From an uncultured Oscillospiraceae bacterium (GTDB lineage: Bacteria; Bacillota; Clostridia; Oscillospirales; Acutalibacteraceae), in NCBI GenBank assembly GCA_900549825.1, contig URQB01000006.1, forward strand, positions 1-64,000: 64,000 nucleotides of DNA. Direction: 5' to 3'. Of the stretch, positions 1 to 8,866 are shown one piece after another. Within the stretch, counting starts at the first letter, position 1. The number at the start of each line of letters is the position of its first letter. The notes beneath the pieces were generated by a model that did not search any database, was not told the origin of the DNA, and was given only the letters and a program-made list of their open reading frames with translations. A program made the position numbers and the translations under genes.

Positions 1-6
1 CTCGCC

Positions 7-1707
7 TTGACCCGCATCCTCACCCGACCCTACGACGTGCGCGCCGCGGCGTCGCTCCAGCAGTGCGGCCACTCCGCCCCGATCGCCCGCGCGCTGGCCG
101 CCCGCGGCATCACCTGCCGCGAAGACCTCGAACAGGAATGGAAGGGGCTTCTCTCCCCCGCGATGCTCGAAGGCACCCGCGAAGCGGCCGAGCGCCTCGC
201 GCTCGCGCGTGAGCGGGGCGAACGCGTCATCATCGTCGCCGACTACGACTGCGACGGCGCCACCGCCTGCGTGGTGGGCCTGAGAGGCCTCCGCGCGATG
301 GGGCTCACCGTCGACTATCTCGTCCCCGACCGCGTCCTCCACGGCTACGGCCTCACCGACGCCTTGGTCGACATCATCGCGGGGATGAACCCCCGGCCTG
401 ACCTCATCCTCACGGTCGACAACGGCGTTTCGAGCGCCGCACCCATCGCGCGCGCCGCCGCCATGGGGATCGACACGGTCGTCACCGACCACCATCTCCC
501 CGGGCCGGAACTCCCGAAGTGCGCGGCGATCGTGAACCCGAACCTTCCCGATTCGGCGTTTCCGTCGAAAGCCTTGGCGGGCGTGGGCGTCATGTACTAC
601 GTGCTTTTGACGCTCCGAGCCCTCCTTCGCGAGCGCGGCGTCTACGACCAGACGACGCAGCCGAGGCTCGATCAATTGGTCGACTTCGTCGCGCTCGGCA
701 CCGTCGCCGACGTCGTGCGTCTCGACAAGAACAACCGCATCCTCGTGGCGCAGGGCCTGAAGCGCATCCGCCAGGGCCGCACGCACCCCGGGATCCTCGC
801 GCTCTTCTCGGTCGCGCGCCGCGACGCCAAGGAAGCGAGCGTCGCCGACTTCGGCTTCGCCGTGGGCCCGCGCATCAACGCGGCCGGGCGCTTGGCCTCC
901 ATGGAAACCGGGATCGAATGCCTCCTCGCGGACGACCCCGAGCGCGCCCACTACCTCGCCGACTGCCTCAACAACACGAACCAGGAGCGGCGCACACTCG
1001 AAGCCGAGATGCAGGAGACGGCCTTGGCCGCGATCGCCGGGACGGACCTCGAGCAAACGCCCGCGCTCGCGATCTACGACGAGGGCTTCAACGAAGGCGT
1101 GGTGGGCTTGGTCGCCGCGCGCATCCGCGAGAAGACCAACCGTCCGGTCGTCGCCTTCGCGCCCTCCGAGTCCGGGAACCTCAAGGGGTCCGGGCGCAGC
1201 ATTCCGGGGGTGCACCTCAGGGATGCGATCGACCTCGTCGCTAAGCGCCTCCCCGACGCGGTGCTCAAATTCGGCGGGCACGCGATGGCGGCGGGGCTGA
1301 CGCTGCGGCCCGAGCGCCTCGCCGACTTCCGGGCGGCCTTTGAAGAGGCCGTGCGCACCTTGGCCGACCCGCACGCGTTCGAACACACCGTGATGACGGA
1401 CGGGGAACTGCGCCCGACCGACATCACCGAGCGGCTCGTGATGGAAACCGACCGCCAGATCTGGGGTCAGGGGTTCGAGCCTCCGCTCTTTGCGAACACC
1501 TTCCGGGTTCTGAGCCAAAAGATCGTGAAGGACGCGCACCTCAAACTCACGCTGGAGCTCGGCACCGAGCGCTTCGGCGCCATCTTCTTCCGGCGCACGG
1601 CGGCCCTTCCCGGCACCGTGCGGCTCGCGTACCGCCCGGTCATCAACGCCTGGAACGGCCGCAGGACGGTCGAGCTCGTCGTCGAGGCGGCCGAAGCCGC
1701 CGAATAA
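7..1707 (+). CDS. recJ: Single-stranded-DNA-specific exonuclease RecJ
   Basis: RecJ degrades single-stranded DNA 5' to 3' in recombination and mismatch repair. The 566-aa product has the DHH phosphoesterase core: motif I DYDCDG at residues 79-84, TVDNG near 137, the DHH triplet at 161-163, and the DHHA1 motif KFGGHAMAAG near residue 420. A C-terminal OB-like part follows, and length fits the family. The start shown is a TTG six bases into the window; the frame is open to base 1, so the true start could lie outside. A GC-rich hairpin (1737-1768) follows the stop. The order recJ-prfB-lysS is the one known from enterobacteria and other proteobacteria. Confidence 0.93.
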   Translation: MTRILTRPYDVRAAASLQQCGHSAPIARALAARGITCREDLEQEWKGLLSPAMLEGTREAAERLALARERGERVIIVADYDCDGATACVVGLRGLRAMGLTVDYLVPDRVLHGYGLTDALVDIIAGMNPRPDLILTVDNGVSSAAPIARAAAMGIDTVVTDHHLPGPELPKCAAIVNPNLPDSAFPSKALAGVGVMYYVLLTLRALLRERGVYDQTTQPRLDQLVDFVALGTVADVVRLDKNNRILVAQGLKRIRQGRTHPGILALFSVARRDAKEASVADFGFAVGPRINAAGRLASMETGIECLLADDPERAHYLADCLNNTNQERRTLEAEMQETALAAIAGTDLEQTPALAIYDEGFNEGVVGLVAARIREKTNRPVVAFAPSESGNLKGSGRSIPGVHLRDAIDLVAKRLPDAVLKFGGHAMAAGLTLRPERLADFRAAFEEAVRTLADPHAFEHTVMTDGELRPTDITERLVMETDRQIWGQGFEPPLFANTFRVLSQKIVKDAHLKLTLELGTERFGAIFFRRTAALPGTVRLAYRPVINAWNGRRTVELVVEAAEAAE

Positions 1708-1772
1708 CGCCGTCCGGCGCTCCGGACACCTCACCCGCGGCCCGAAAATCCAAGGATTTCCGGGCCGCTTCG

Positions 1773-1779
1773 CTATAAT
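1773..1779 (+). promoter_or_regulatory. Probable -10 element upstream of prfB
   Basis: A perfect TATAAT lies just after the recJ hairpin and about 110 bases before the prfB start. The -35 is poor. The GC-rich leader between it and prfB can form strong hairpins. A promoter here would let prfB-lysS be expressed apart from recJ; this is inferred from sequence only. Confidence 0.4.
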
Positions 1780-1890
1780 GACGGCTTCATTTTCGGGGTG
1801 CGGCCCCGTCGACTCCCGACTTGGGGTGAGTCCGGCGGCCCGGCGCCCCCATTTCAACCCCATTCAAGTACTGAACGAGGTTTCCCACCC

Positions 1891-3010
1891 ATGGAAGTCG
1901 AACGCATCAACCAGATCCAGAATCTTCAGGAAGACCTCAGCCGCCGGCTGATCGAACTTCGGGGGTATCTTTGACGTCGATCGCAAAGCGCGCCGACTCG
2001 AAGAAGTGAACCGTGAGGTCGAGAATCCCGACCTCTGGAACGACCCCAAACACGCCCAGGAAATCAGCAAGGAAAAGAAGCTCCTCGACGACATCGTCGG
2101 CAGCTTCCAGCGTCTGACCGCGGGCCTGAACGACGCCGCGGAGCTCTTCGAGCTCTCCATGGCGGAAGAAGATTGGGACACGGTTGAAGCCGTGGGCCAG
2201 GACGTCGAGGCGATCGAACGCGAAGTCGCCTCGCTCGAATTCAAGCGCATGTTCAACCAGCCGATGGACCCGGCGAACTGCTACCTGGAAATCCAGGCGG
2301 GCGCGGGCGGCACGGAAGCCCAGGACTGGGCGAGCATGCTGGAGCGCATGTACATGCGCTACGCGGAACGCAAGGGCTTCAAGGTCACCCTGGAAGAAGA
2401 AAGTGCGGGCGACGTCGCGGGCATCAAGTCCGCCACGCTCTACATCGAGGGCGAATGGGCCTTCGGAACGCTGCGCACCGAAACGGGCATCCACCGCCTC
2501 GTGCGCAAGAGCCCGTTCGATTCGAACGCGCGCCGCCACACCTCGTTCACGTCGGTCTACGTCTATCCGGAAGTGGACGACTCGATCGAAATCGAGATCA
2601 ACCCCGCCGACCTCAAGGTCGACGTGTTCCGCGCTTCGGGCGCCGGCGGTCAGCACATCCAGAAGACGGAATCCGCCGTCCGAATCCACCACGTCCCGAC
2701 CGGCATCATCACGATCTGTCAGGACGACCGTTCGCAGCACCGCAACCGCGAAAAAGCGATGCAGCAGTTGAAGGCGAAGCTCTACGAACTTGAAATGCGA
2801 AAGCGCATGGAAGCGCAGAACAAGCTCGAAGAGTCGAAGTCCGACATCGGCTGGGGTCACCAGATCCGCAGCTACGTCCTGGACCAGTCCCGCGTGAAGG
2901 ACCTCCGCACGAACGTGGAAACAGGCAACACCGGCGCCGTTCTCGACGGCGATTTGGACCAGTTCATCGAGGCGAGTCTCAAGCTCGGCATCGGCCCCAA
3001 GGCCGAATGA
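1891..3010 (+). CDS. prfB: Peptide chain release factor 2, with programmed +1 frameshift
   Basis: RF2 recognises UGA/UAA stop codons and triggers peptide release. The gene starts at ATG 1891. The zero frame runs 27 codons to the slippery CTT followed by TGA at 1972-1974, preceded by the Shine-Dalgarno-like GGGGG run; this is the classical autoregulatory frameshift site (GGGGGTATCTTTGAC). After a +1 shift the frame resumes at 1973 (GAC GTC GAT) and continues to 3010, for 372 residues. The GGQ peptidyl-hydrolase motif (GAGGQHIQKTES) is encoded near 2640-2675. When RF2 is scarce ribosomes pause at the UGA and shift. The in-frame stop is therefore regulatory, not a mutation. Confidence 0.96.
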
Positions 3011-3085
3011 CGACCGCCGCAGGCTCCCGCTGACCGGGCGCGGGAGGCCCCCCTACGGGCCTCCCGCCCCCAAGAAGGAAATCAC

Positions 3086-4612
3086 ATGGCTGAAAACGAA
3101 ACCCAGTTGTCCGCCGCGCAGATCGCGGAGGAAGAAAACCGTCTCATCGCCGAACGCCGCGGCAAGCTCGACAAGCTCCGCGCGGCGGGCGTCGCCTACC
3201 CGAACGACTTCAAGCGCACCGACCTCTTCGGCGACATCCGCGCGAAGTGGGGTGAGGCCTCCGCCGAAGAACTCGAAGCCGCCAAGCCCGAAGTGGCCGT
3301 CTCGGGCCGCATGATGCTGAAGCGCGTCATGGGCCGTGCGAGCTTCGCGACGGTGCGCGACTTCACGGGCGAAATGCAGTACTTCATCGAACGCGAAGCC
3401 GTGGGCGAAGAATCCTACGCCGCCTTCAAGCAGTTCGACCTGGGCGACATCGTCGCGGTGAAGGGCACGCTCTTCCGTACGAAGACGGGCGAACTCTCGG
3501 TGCGCGCGCACGAAGTGCGCCTGATGACGAAGAACATCCGTCCGCTTCCCGACAAGCACAAGGGTCTCGTCGACACCGAAATGTGCTACCGCCAGCGCTA
3601 CGTCGACCTCATCATGAATGAGGAATCCCGCTCGCGCTTCCTCGTGCGCTCGAAGGCGATCGCCGCGATCCGCGCCTTCATGCTGCAGAACCGCTTCCTC
3701 GAAGTCGAAACGCCGATGCTCCACCCGATTCCGGGCGGCGCCAACGCGAAGCCCTTCGTGACGCACCACAACGCGCTCGACATCGACATGTACCTGCGCA
3801 TCGCGCCGGAGCTCTATCTGAAGCGCCTCGTGGTGGGCGGCTTTGAGCGCGTGTTCGAGATCAACCGCAACTTCCGCAACGAAGGCGTCTCGGTCCGTCA
3901 CAACCCCGAATTCACGATGATGGAGTTCTACGCGACGTACTGGACGTACGTCGATCAGATGGACTACACGGAAGCGCTCCTGCGCCACGTCGCCATTGAG
4001 GCGACGGGCTCGGCCGTCCTTCAGTACCAGGGCCACACGATCGACCTCTCGAAGCCCTTCAAGCGCGTGACGCCGGTCGAGGCCATCCTCGAGCACGCCC
4101 CGCAGTACACGATGGGCGACCTCGAAAACGAAGAGTTCCTCCGAAGCGAGCTCACCCGTCTCGGCGCCCCGCAGCCCGACTACGTCGGCCTGGGTGCCCT
4201 TCAGATGGCGCTCTTTGAGGAAACCGCCGAATCGAAGCTGATCGAGCCCACCTTCATCATCAACTTCCCGACGGAAATCTCGCCCCTGGCCCGCGCCTCG
4301 GACGAAAACCACGACATCTCCGAGCGCTTCGAGCTCTACATCGCCGGCCGCGAAACCGCGAACGGCTTCTCGGAACTCAACGACCCGGACGACCAGGCCG
4401 CGCGCTTCCGCGCCCAGGTCGAAGCGAAGAGCCACGGCGACGACGAAGCCATGTACTACGACGCGGACTACATCCGCGCGCTCGAGTACGGCCTGCCCCC
4501 GACGGGCGGCTGCGGCATCGGCATCGACCGCTTCATCATGCTCTTGACCGACGCCGCGTCGATCCGCGACGTGCTGCTCTTCCCGCACATGCGTCCGGAA
4601 GCCGGCCTCTGA
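3086..4612 (+). CDS. lysS: Lysyl-tRNA synthetase, class II
   Basis: Charges tRNA-Lys with lysine. The 508-aa protein has the N-terminal OB-fold anticodon-binding domain (about 60-160) and a class II core, with motif 2 (FRNEGVSVRHNPEFT, near residue 265-280) and motif 3 (GGCGIGIDR, near 473-481). Length is normal. A good AAGGAAA ribosome site precedes the ATG. It follows prfB by 75 bp, and its stop overlaps the start of the Nudix gene (TGATG), so the two are translationally coupled. Confidence 0.97.
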   Translation: MAENETQLSAAQIAEEENRLIAERRGKLDKLRAAGVAYPNDFKRTDLFGDIRAKWGEASAEELEAAKPEVAVSGRMMLKRVMGRASFATVRDFTGEMQYFIEREAVGEESYAAFKQFDLGDIVAVKGTLFRTKTGELSVRAHEVRLMTKNIRPLPDKHKGLVDTEMCYRQRYVDLIMNEESRSRFLVRSKAIAAIRAFMLQNRFLEVETPMLHPIPGGANAKPFVTHHNALDIDMYLRIAPELYLKRLVVGGFERVFEINRNFRNEGVSVRHNPEFTMMEFYATYWTYVDQMDYTEALLRHVAIEATGSAVLQYQGHTIDLSKPFKRVTPVEAILEHAPQYTMGDLENEEFLRSELTRLGAPQPDYVGLGALQMALFEETAESKLIEPTFIINFPTEISPLARASDENHDISERFELYIAGRETANGFSELNDPDDQAARFRAQVEAKSHGDDEAMYYDADYIRALEYGLPPTGGCGIGIDRFIMLLTDAASIRDVLLFPHMRPEAGL

Positions 4613-5436
4613 TGCCCGAAGGCCTTCACGACGTCGGGACCTGGTTCCAAGCGTACCGGTCCCGACCCTTGCAAAGCCCCGAGTCCTTCGGGGCTTTGTG
4701 CTTGGGGCGCGCCGCGATCGGGTTCGTGGGACCGGATGCCGCCCGCGCGCTCGTCGAGCCCGGTTTGGCCGCCGTCGACGGGGAGACCCTGCGTCTCCCC
4801 GACCCCGGCACGCCTGAAGGCCGTGCGGGACTTCTTGAAGAGGTCCAGCGCGTCTTCATCGCCCGGGGGCTCGCTCCCGAACCCACGGGGGAGGCGTTGG
4901 GGCTTTTCGCGCTCCGCATCACCCCCTCTTCGATCGAGCCCGTCGGCGACGCCTTGGCCGCCGCCGACCGGTCGCTCTTTCGAGCATTGGGCGCGCTCAC
5001 CCACGTTGTGCATTTGACGGCCACCCAAGGGGACGCGGTGCTCTTGGGGCTTCGCCCCGCGACGAAGCGGATCGGCCCGGGGCTCTGGGATTCGCTCGCG
5101 GCCGGCATGGTGCGGGCGGGCGAAACGCCCGAGGCCGCTCTGGCGCGCGAAGCGCTTGAAGAGGCGGGACTCGACGTCGCGCTTCTGCCCATCCGCACGA
5201 TCCCGGGCGGCGTGCGCATGGAAGTACTCCCAGGAGAAGGACTGCTTTTGGAGAAGACCGTGCGCTTCGCGACCGAAGTGCCCGTCGGCTTTCCCCTTTC
5301 TCCCCGCCCCGGCGAAGTCGACCGCATCGAAGCCTTCCCGCCCGAGCGGCTCGCCGACGAAATCGCCCACAACCGCCTCATGTCTGAAGCGGCCGTGGGC
5401 GCTTTGGAAGTGCTTCGTCCTTACTTCCAGCCGTAG
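4612..5436 (+). CDS. Nudix hydrolase with N-terminal DUF4743-like domain
   Basis: 274 aa. The C-terminal half holds a Nudix box: G-x5-E at AGMVRAGETPE followed by REALEEAG (about residues 165-187), the Mg2+-binding signature of enzymes hydrolysing nucleoside diphosphates linked to another group. The N-terminal ~110 residues resemble the DUF4743 domain of the thiamine-pyrophosphate-phosphatase-like Nudix proteins. The substrate cannot be told from sequence. The ATG shares an A with the lysS stop codon. The gene converges on the next one, and their 3' ends overlap by 16 bp. Confidence 0.85.
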   Translation: MPEGLHDVGTWFQAYRSRPLQSPESFGALCLGRAAIGFVGPDAARALVEPGLAAVDGETLRLPDPGTPEGRAGLLEEVQRVFIARGLAPEPTGEALGLFALRITPSSIEPVGDALAAADRSLFRALGALTHVVHLTATQGDAVLLGLRPATKRIGPGLWDSLAAGMVRAGETPEAALAREALEEAGLDVALLPIRTIPGGVRMEVLPGEGLLLEKTVRFATEVPVGFPLSPRPGEVDRIEAFPPERLADEIAHNRLMSEAAVGALEVLRPYFQP

Positions 5437-6254
5437 AAGTCCTTCACGGTCTTCCAGGCCACGCCGCGCAGGAACGCGGCGGTTTCTTCCGGCAGCGGCT
5501 TTTCGCATTCGCCGAGGTACGGAATCGCCTCGGGCGTGCGCCCGAAGAGCGAGGCGTAGAGCACCGCGCCGTAGAGGTACGTGCCGGCCATCGACGGATG
5601 GCTCTTGTCGGGCATGTACATCTCAAGGTCCGGCTTCTGACGGATAGCCTCCATGAAGGCCAGCCCCACCGGAACGACGCGCATCCCGGCTTCGTTCCCG
5701 ATGCGGATCGTCGTGTCGGCGAGCTTGCGGATGTCTTCCGGCTTGTCCTTCTTCGGCCAGGTCATGACGAGAAGCGGCGTGCTCCCGGCGGCACGGATCG
5801 TCTCAGCGTGGGCCTTGGCGTACTTTTCGAAGTACGGCACGCGCTTCTTCGACGTCGCCGCGGCGGAGTGCCCCTGAAGCAGCACAACGTCGAACATCGG
5901 ATGCTTGAGCTTGCCGTCCTCAACGTCCGCGTAGGGGTCCTGCTCATGGGGCGACAGGTACTGCGCCACGTCGTGGAAGCTCAACGAACCCGAGCTGATC
6001 GTAAGGAGCCTTGTCTTCATCGATTCCTTCGGTTCCCCCTTCTGCATGAGGCCGCGGAGGGCCGTATGCACGCCGCAGTTGTAGAAGGAGTACGAGTTCC
6101 CGATGAGAAGCGCCACCTTGGGGCTCTTCTCAAGCGGTGCGGTCACCGAGGGCGCAACCTTGTAGTCGGCCGCGGCCGCCGGGACCGAAACCGTCGCCGC
6201 CACGGCGAACGTCGCGAGGGTCGCGAGCGCGGTCAGATGCTTTTCCCATTGCAT
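5421..6254 (-). CDS. Secreted SGNH/GDSL-type hydrolase (DUF4886-like)
   Basis: 277 aa with a clear signal peptide: basic N-terminus, then an alanine-rich hydrophobic stretch ending AAAA near residue 29. The mature protein starts its catalytic fold with LLIGNSYSFYN (block I, Ser near residue 54). It ends with DKSHPSMAGTYL, the Asp-x-x-His block V of SGNH esterases (near residue 218-229). This points to a periplasmic or exported esterase/acetylhydrolase; the substrate is unknown. It lies 52 bp downstream of the porin gene on the same strand. Confidence 0.75.
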   Translation of the reverse strand: MQWEKHLTALATLATFAVAATVSVPAAAADYKVAPSVTAPLEKSPKVALLIGNSYSFYNCGVHTALRGLMQKGEPKESMKTRLLTISSGSLSFHDVAQYLSPHEQDPYADVEDGKLKHPMFDVVLLQGHSAAATSKKRVPYFEKYAKAHAETIRAAGSTPLLVMTWPKKDKPEDIRKLADTTIRIGNEAGMRVVPVGLAFMEAIRQKPDLEMYMPDKSHPSMAGTYLYGAVLYASLFGRTPEAIPYLGECEKPLPEETAAFLRGVAWKTVKDFYGWK

Positions 6255-6267
6255 GATGAGTTCCTCT

Positions 6268-6298
6268 TCAGCCCCCGGCTTTTCGAGCGGGGGCTTTT
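6268..6298. terminator. Hairpin between porin and SGNH hydrolase genes
   Basis: GCCCCCG and CGGGGGC form a 7-bp GC stem around a short loop in the 52-bp gap. The T-run lies on the plus-strand side, so as an intrinsic terminator it is only weak for the minus-strand genes. It may be a processing or stability hairpin. Confidence 0.4.
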
Positions 6299-6306
6299 CG
6301 CATGGA

Positions 6307-7509
6307 TCAGAAGGAATGGCGGATGCCCGCGATGAAGGACTTGAGGTGCGACTTAGTGGCGTCTTTTGCCGCGACGTTCCCAGTGGAGAGGTAGTTGATG
6401 CTGTCCGTCACATCCTTCCCGTGGACGTAGGCGCCCGCAACGTAGAAGTCCGTGCGTTTCGAGAACGGATAGAGGTAGCCCAGCGCGAACTGATAGCCCT
6501 CGACCTCCTGATCGTAGGTGTAACTCAAGGACCCATCGTCACGGAATCGCTTCCAGTCGCGTTCACCCTTGATGTAGCCCGTCGCCACCTTGAGCTCACC
6601 CCCAGCCACATCGATGTTGGCGCCGAGCACGAACCCATGGGTGTCGAAGCCCGTCGTGTTCTTTTCGTTGGTCGCGCTCCACGCCCCCTTGACGGACGAG
6701 CTGATCTTGCCGACGCGCGTCACGCCGTCACCGTACTGGTAGCCCGCGTGGATGCGGACCATCCCGAAATCGTACGAGCCGCCGATGTTGTAGGTCATCC
6801 AGTCGTCGCCGCGGTAGCCGGCGGTCCCGGGCGCCTGAGCATTCTTCGTGAACATGCGGTCGACGGCCGCAACGAAGCGAAGGCCGCCCGCACGGTACGT
6901 GACGCCCGCCGCGGCATAGCGGTCCTTGTAGGACGAGCGGACGGAGTCGTCCAAATCGATCCCGTTCGAAGCCTGCAGATGCACCTGGAAGCCCGCCATG
7001 CGGGGCGACGCATAGGTGATGCTGTTGTCGACGCGGGAACCCACGGCGCCCGAGAGCACCTGAGTCGACTGAGCTTCCTGCCAGGTGATGCCGAACGGGG
7101 AGACGCGGCCGGCGAAAATGCCGCCCGAATTGCCCGACACGAGGCCGGCCGTGCGGCCGATCTTGAAGTCGCCCCAACGCGTTTCGAGCCCGACAATGGA
7201 ATTGCGGTTGAAGAAGCGGTCTTCGTCGCCCAACGCACCCGTGTCCGCATCGAAACCGGCCTCAACGTTGAAGTAGACCTTGAGGTCCGACGAGATTTCT
7301 TCCTTGCCGCGCAGACCGAAGCGCGAGCCGTTGATCTGCCCGGAATTCATTTCGAAGGAATTCTCGTGCCCGTCGCGGGTGTACTTGACGCCCTGGTCGA
7401 TGATGCCGTAGACGGAAACGTCGGCCGCCTGCGCGCCGGAGGCGAGGAGCAGCGCTGCCAACACAGCCCCTGCGAGGGGCTTCACGACGGCCTGATGGGA
7501 ATGGTTCAT
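6307..7509 (-). CDS. Gram-negative trimeric porin
   Basis: Outer-membrane general diffusion porin of the betaproteobacterial type. The 400-aa precursor starts at the ATG preceded by AGGAG at six bases, with a signal peptide ending ASGAQA near residue 29. The mature N-terminus ADVSVYGIIDQGVKY is typical. GSRFGLRGKEE and GDFKIGR are conserved strand motifs, and the C-terminus ends in Phe (GIRHSF), the recognition signal for the Bam complex. An upstream in-frame ATG at 7551 lacks a ribosome site. The protein by itself shows that this segment comes from a diderm organism. Confidence 0.93.
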   Translation of the reverse strand: MNHSHQAVVKPLAGAVLAALLLASGAQAADVSVYGIIDQGVKYTRDGHENSFEMNSGQINGSRFGLRGKEEISSDLKVYFNVEAGFDADTGALGDEDRFFNRNSIVGLETRWGDFKIGRTAGLVSGNSGGIFAGRVSPFGITWQEAQSTQVLSGAVGSRVDNSITYASPRMAGFQVHLQASNGIDLDDSVRSSYKDRYAAAGVTYRAGGLRFVAAVDRMFTKNAQAPGTAGYRGDDWMTYNIGGSYDFGMVRIHAGYQYGDGVTRVGKISSSVKGAWSATNEKNTTGFDTHGFVLGANIDVAGGELKVATGYIKGERDWKRFRDDGSLSYTYDQEVEGYQFALGYLYPFSKRTDFYVAGAYVHGKDVTDSINYLSTGNVAAKDATKSHLKSFIAGIRHSF

Positions 7510-7657
7510 GGTCTTCTCCTGATTGGGATCCATTGCGGATTTGGTCTTCATCGGGCAAGGCTGAGTCGTTTCCCTGTCCGTTTGACCTCAACCCTAAACG
7601 GACACAACTGTGTGCAAAACAGGACCGACCACAAAGTAGATTTGCGCCGGGTGCAAA

Positions 7658-8644
7658 TCAAGTTCTGAAGATTTCGTTGCGGTCCACCGCAACCTCGTCG
7701 TGGGGGAGCCCCACGATCGCCGAGACCTTCGCTTCGTAGGACGCAAAGACCTCCTGCATCGCCCGCGCATACCACTCGAAGAAGACACGCACGCGCCGCA
7801 TGTGCCACGCGGCGCGGCCCGCGGCGATGAAGCACTCGACGGGCGGACGGAACCAACCCGGGAGAATCGGCACGAGCCTCCCGTCCAGGAGGTCTTCGTG
7901 GATCTGCACGAGCGGCATGTCGACCGCGACGCCCATGTCCTTCAGCAACGCATCGCGGATCGCAAGGATGTCGGTCGAGCGGATCGCCTGTCCGAACTGC
8001 ACCGCCTCGCGGCGCCCGCCGCGAAAGAGCTCCTTCGTTTCCGCACGCACCGGCCCCGCGTAGATGAAGCCCGTATGCGCACGCAGCTGATCGGGCGAAA
8101 CCGGCATCCCGTGGCGCCGGACATAACCGGGGCTCGCCACCGGCAGATAGACGTTTCGCCCGCGGCTCATGCAGACGAGCCCGGGGAGCGTCGGCATGCC
8201 CGTCAACGTCGCCACCTCGCAGAGACCCTTCTGGACGTCCGCCGCCTGAAGGCCGCTCAGAATCTCGATCGTGATTCCGGGATGCACGGCATAGAAACGC
8301 TCCAAAATCCCAGCGAGCCGCCGCGACGCGAAGCCCGGCGCGCTCGACAAGCGGATGCGGCCCTCCAGGGCCTTGGCGTCCTCCATGAGGGATTCGACCA
8401 AAGATTCGTGGGCGCGCAGGATCGGTTCGATCCGCTTCAGGGCGGTCTTTCCGGCGTCCGTCAGCGTGAGCGGCCTCGCCGCGTGCCGGATGAGCTCGCA
8501 CCCCAGGCTCTTCTCCAGGGCCGCGATCGCGCGGGAGACGCTCGAGACCTCCACGTCCAGCACCTTCGCCGCGCCCGAGAGCGTCCCTGCCTTCGCGAAG
8601 ACGACGAAGGCGCGCCAGGCATTGAGGTCGTCGATTCGGGACAT
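7658..8644 (-). CDS. LysR-family transcriptional regulator
   Basis: 328 aa: N-terminal winged helix-turn-helix (residues 5-65, with AFVVFAKAGTLSGAAKVLDV and SSVSRAIAALEKSLG) and a periplasmic-binding-like effector domain (about 95-300). It is divergent from the lyase-transporter pair that starts at 8867. That is the usual layout for a LysR activator of its neighbour, so its effector may be the substrate or product of that lyase. The intergenic region holds a matching palindrome. Confidence 0.9.
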   Translation of the reverse strand: MSRIDDLNAWRAFVVFAKAGTLSGAAKVLDVEVSSVSRAIAALEKSLGCELIRHAARPLTLTDAGKTALKRIEPILRAHESLVESLMEDAKALEGRIRLSSAPGFASRRLAGILERFYAVHPGITIEILSGLQAADVQKGLCEVATLTGMPTLPGLVCMSRGRNVYLPVASPGYVRRHGMPVSPDQLRAHTGFIYAGPVRAETKELFRGGRREAVQFGQAIRSTDILAIRDALLKDMGVAVDMPLVQIHEDLLDGRLVPILPGWFRPPVECFIAAGRAAWHMRRVRVFFEWYARAMQEVFASYEAKVSAIVGLPHDEVAVDRNEIFRT

Positions 8645-8763
8645 CCGTTCCTCCGAGGATTCTTCCGGCCGCGAACCGCCGCCAGCCGGTGTTTCTCATG
8701 CAAAGAAGCCCGCAGCCGCCGCGGTTTTCTTCGCGTTTCTCCCGATCATTCTAACCTCCTTTG

Positions 8764-8782
8764 CTTTGCGTATTGCGCAAAG
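8764..8782. promoter_or_regulatory. Palindromic LysR-type operator
   Basis: CTTTGCG-TATTG-CGCAAAG is a perfect 7-bp inverted repeat with a 5-bp centre, containing a T-N11-A core. A further half site (CTTTGCG) follows at about 8786. It lies between the divergent LysR and lyase genes, about 85 bases upstream of the lyase start. It is the natural candidate binding site of the adjacent regulator. Confidence 0.65.
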
Positions 8783-8866
8783 TGACTTTGCGCGTCAGGC
8801 CGTTGTCCGGCCACCTCGCCTTCAGCGAAACTCGGGGACATCAACCCACCCTCAGAGGAGAGGACC

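Noticed and set aside
1972..1974. prfB as a frameshifted pseudogene
   Set aside because: The stop lies exactly at the programmed RF2 frameshift site and the rest of the protein is intact.
3053..4588. 511-codon minus-strand frame
   Set aside because: Shadow of lysS.
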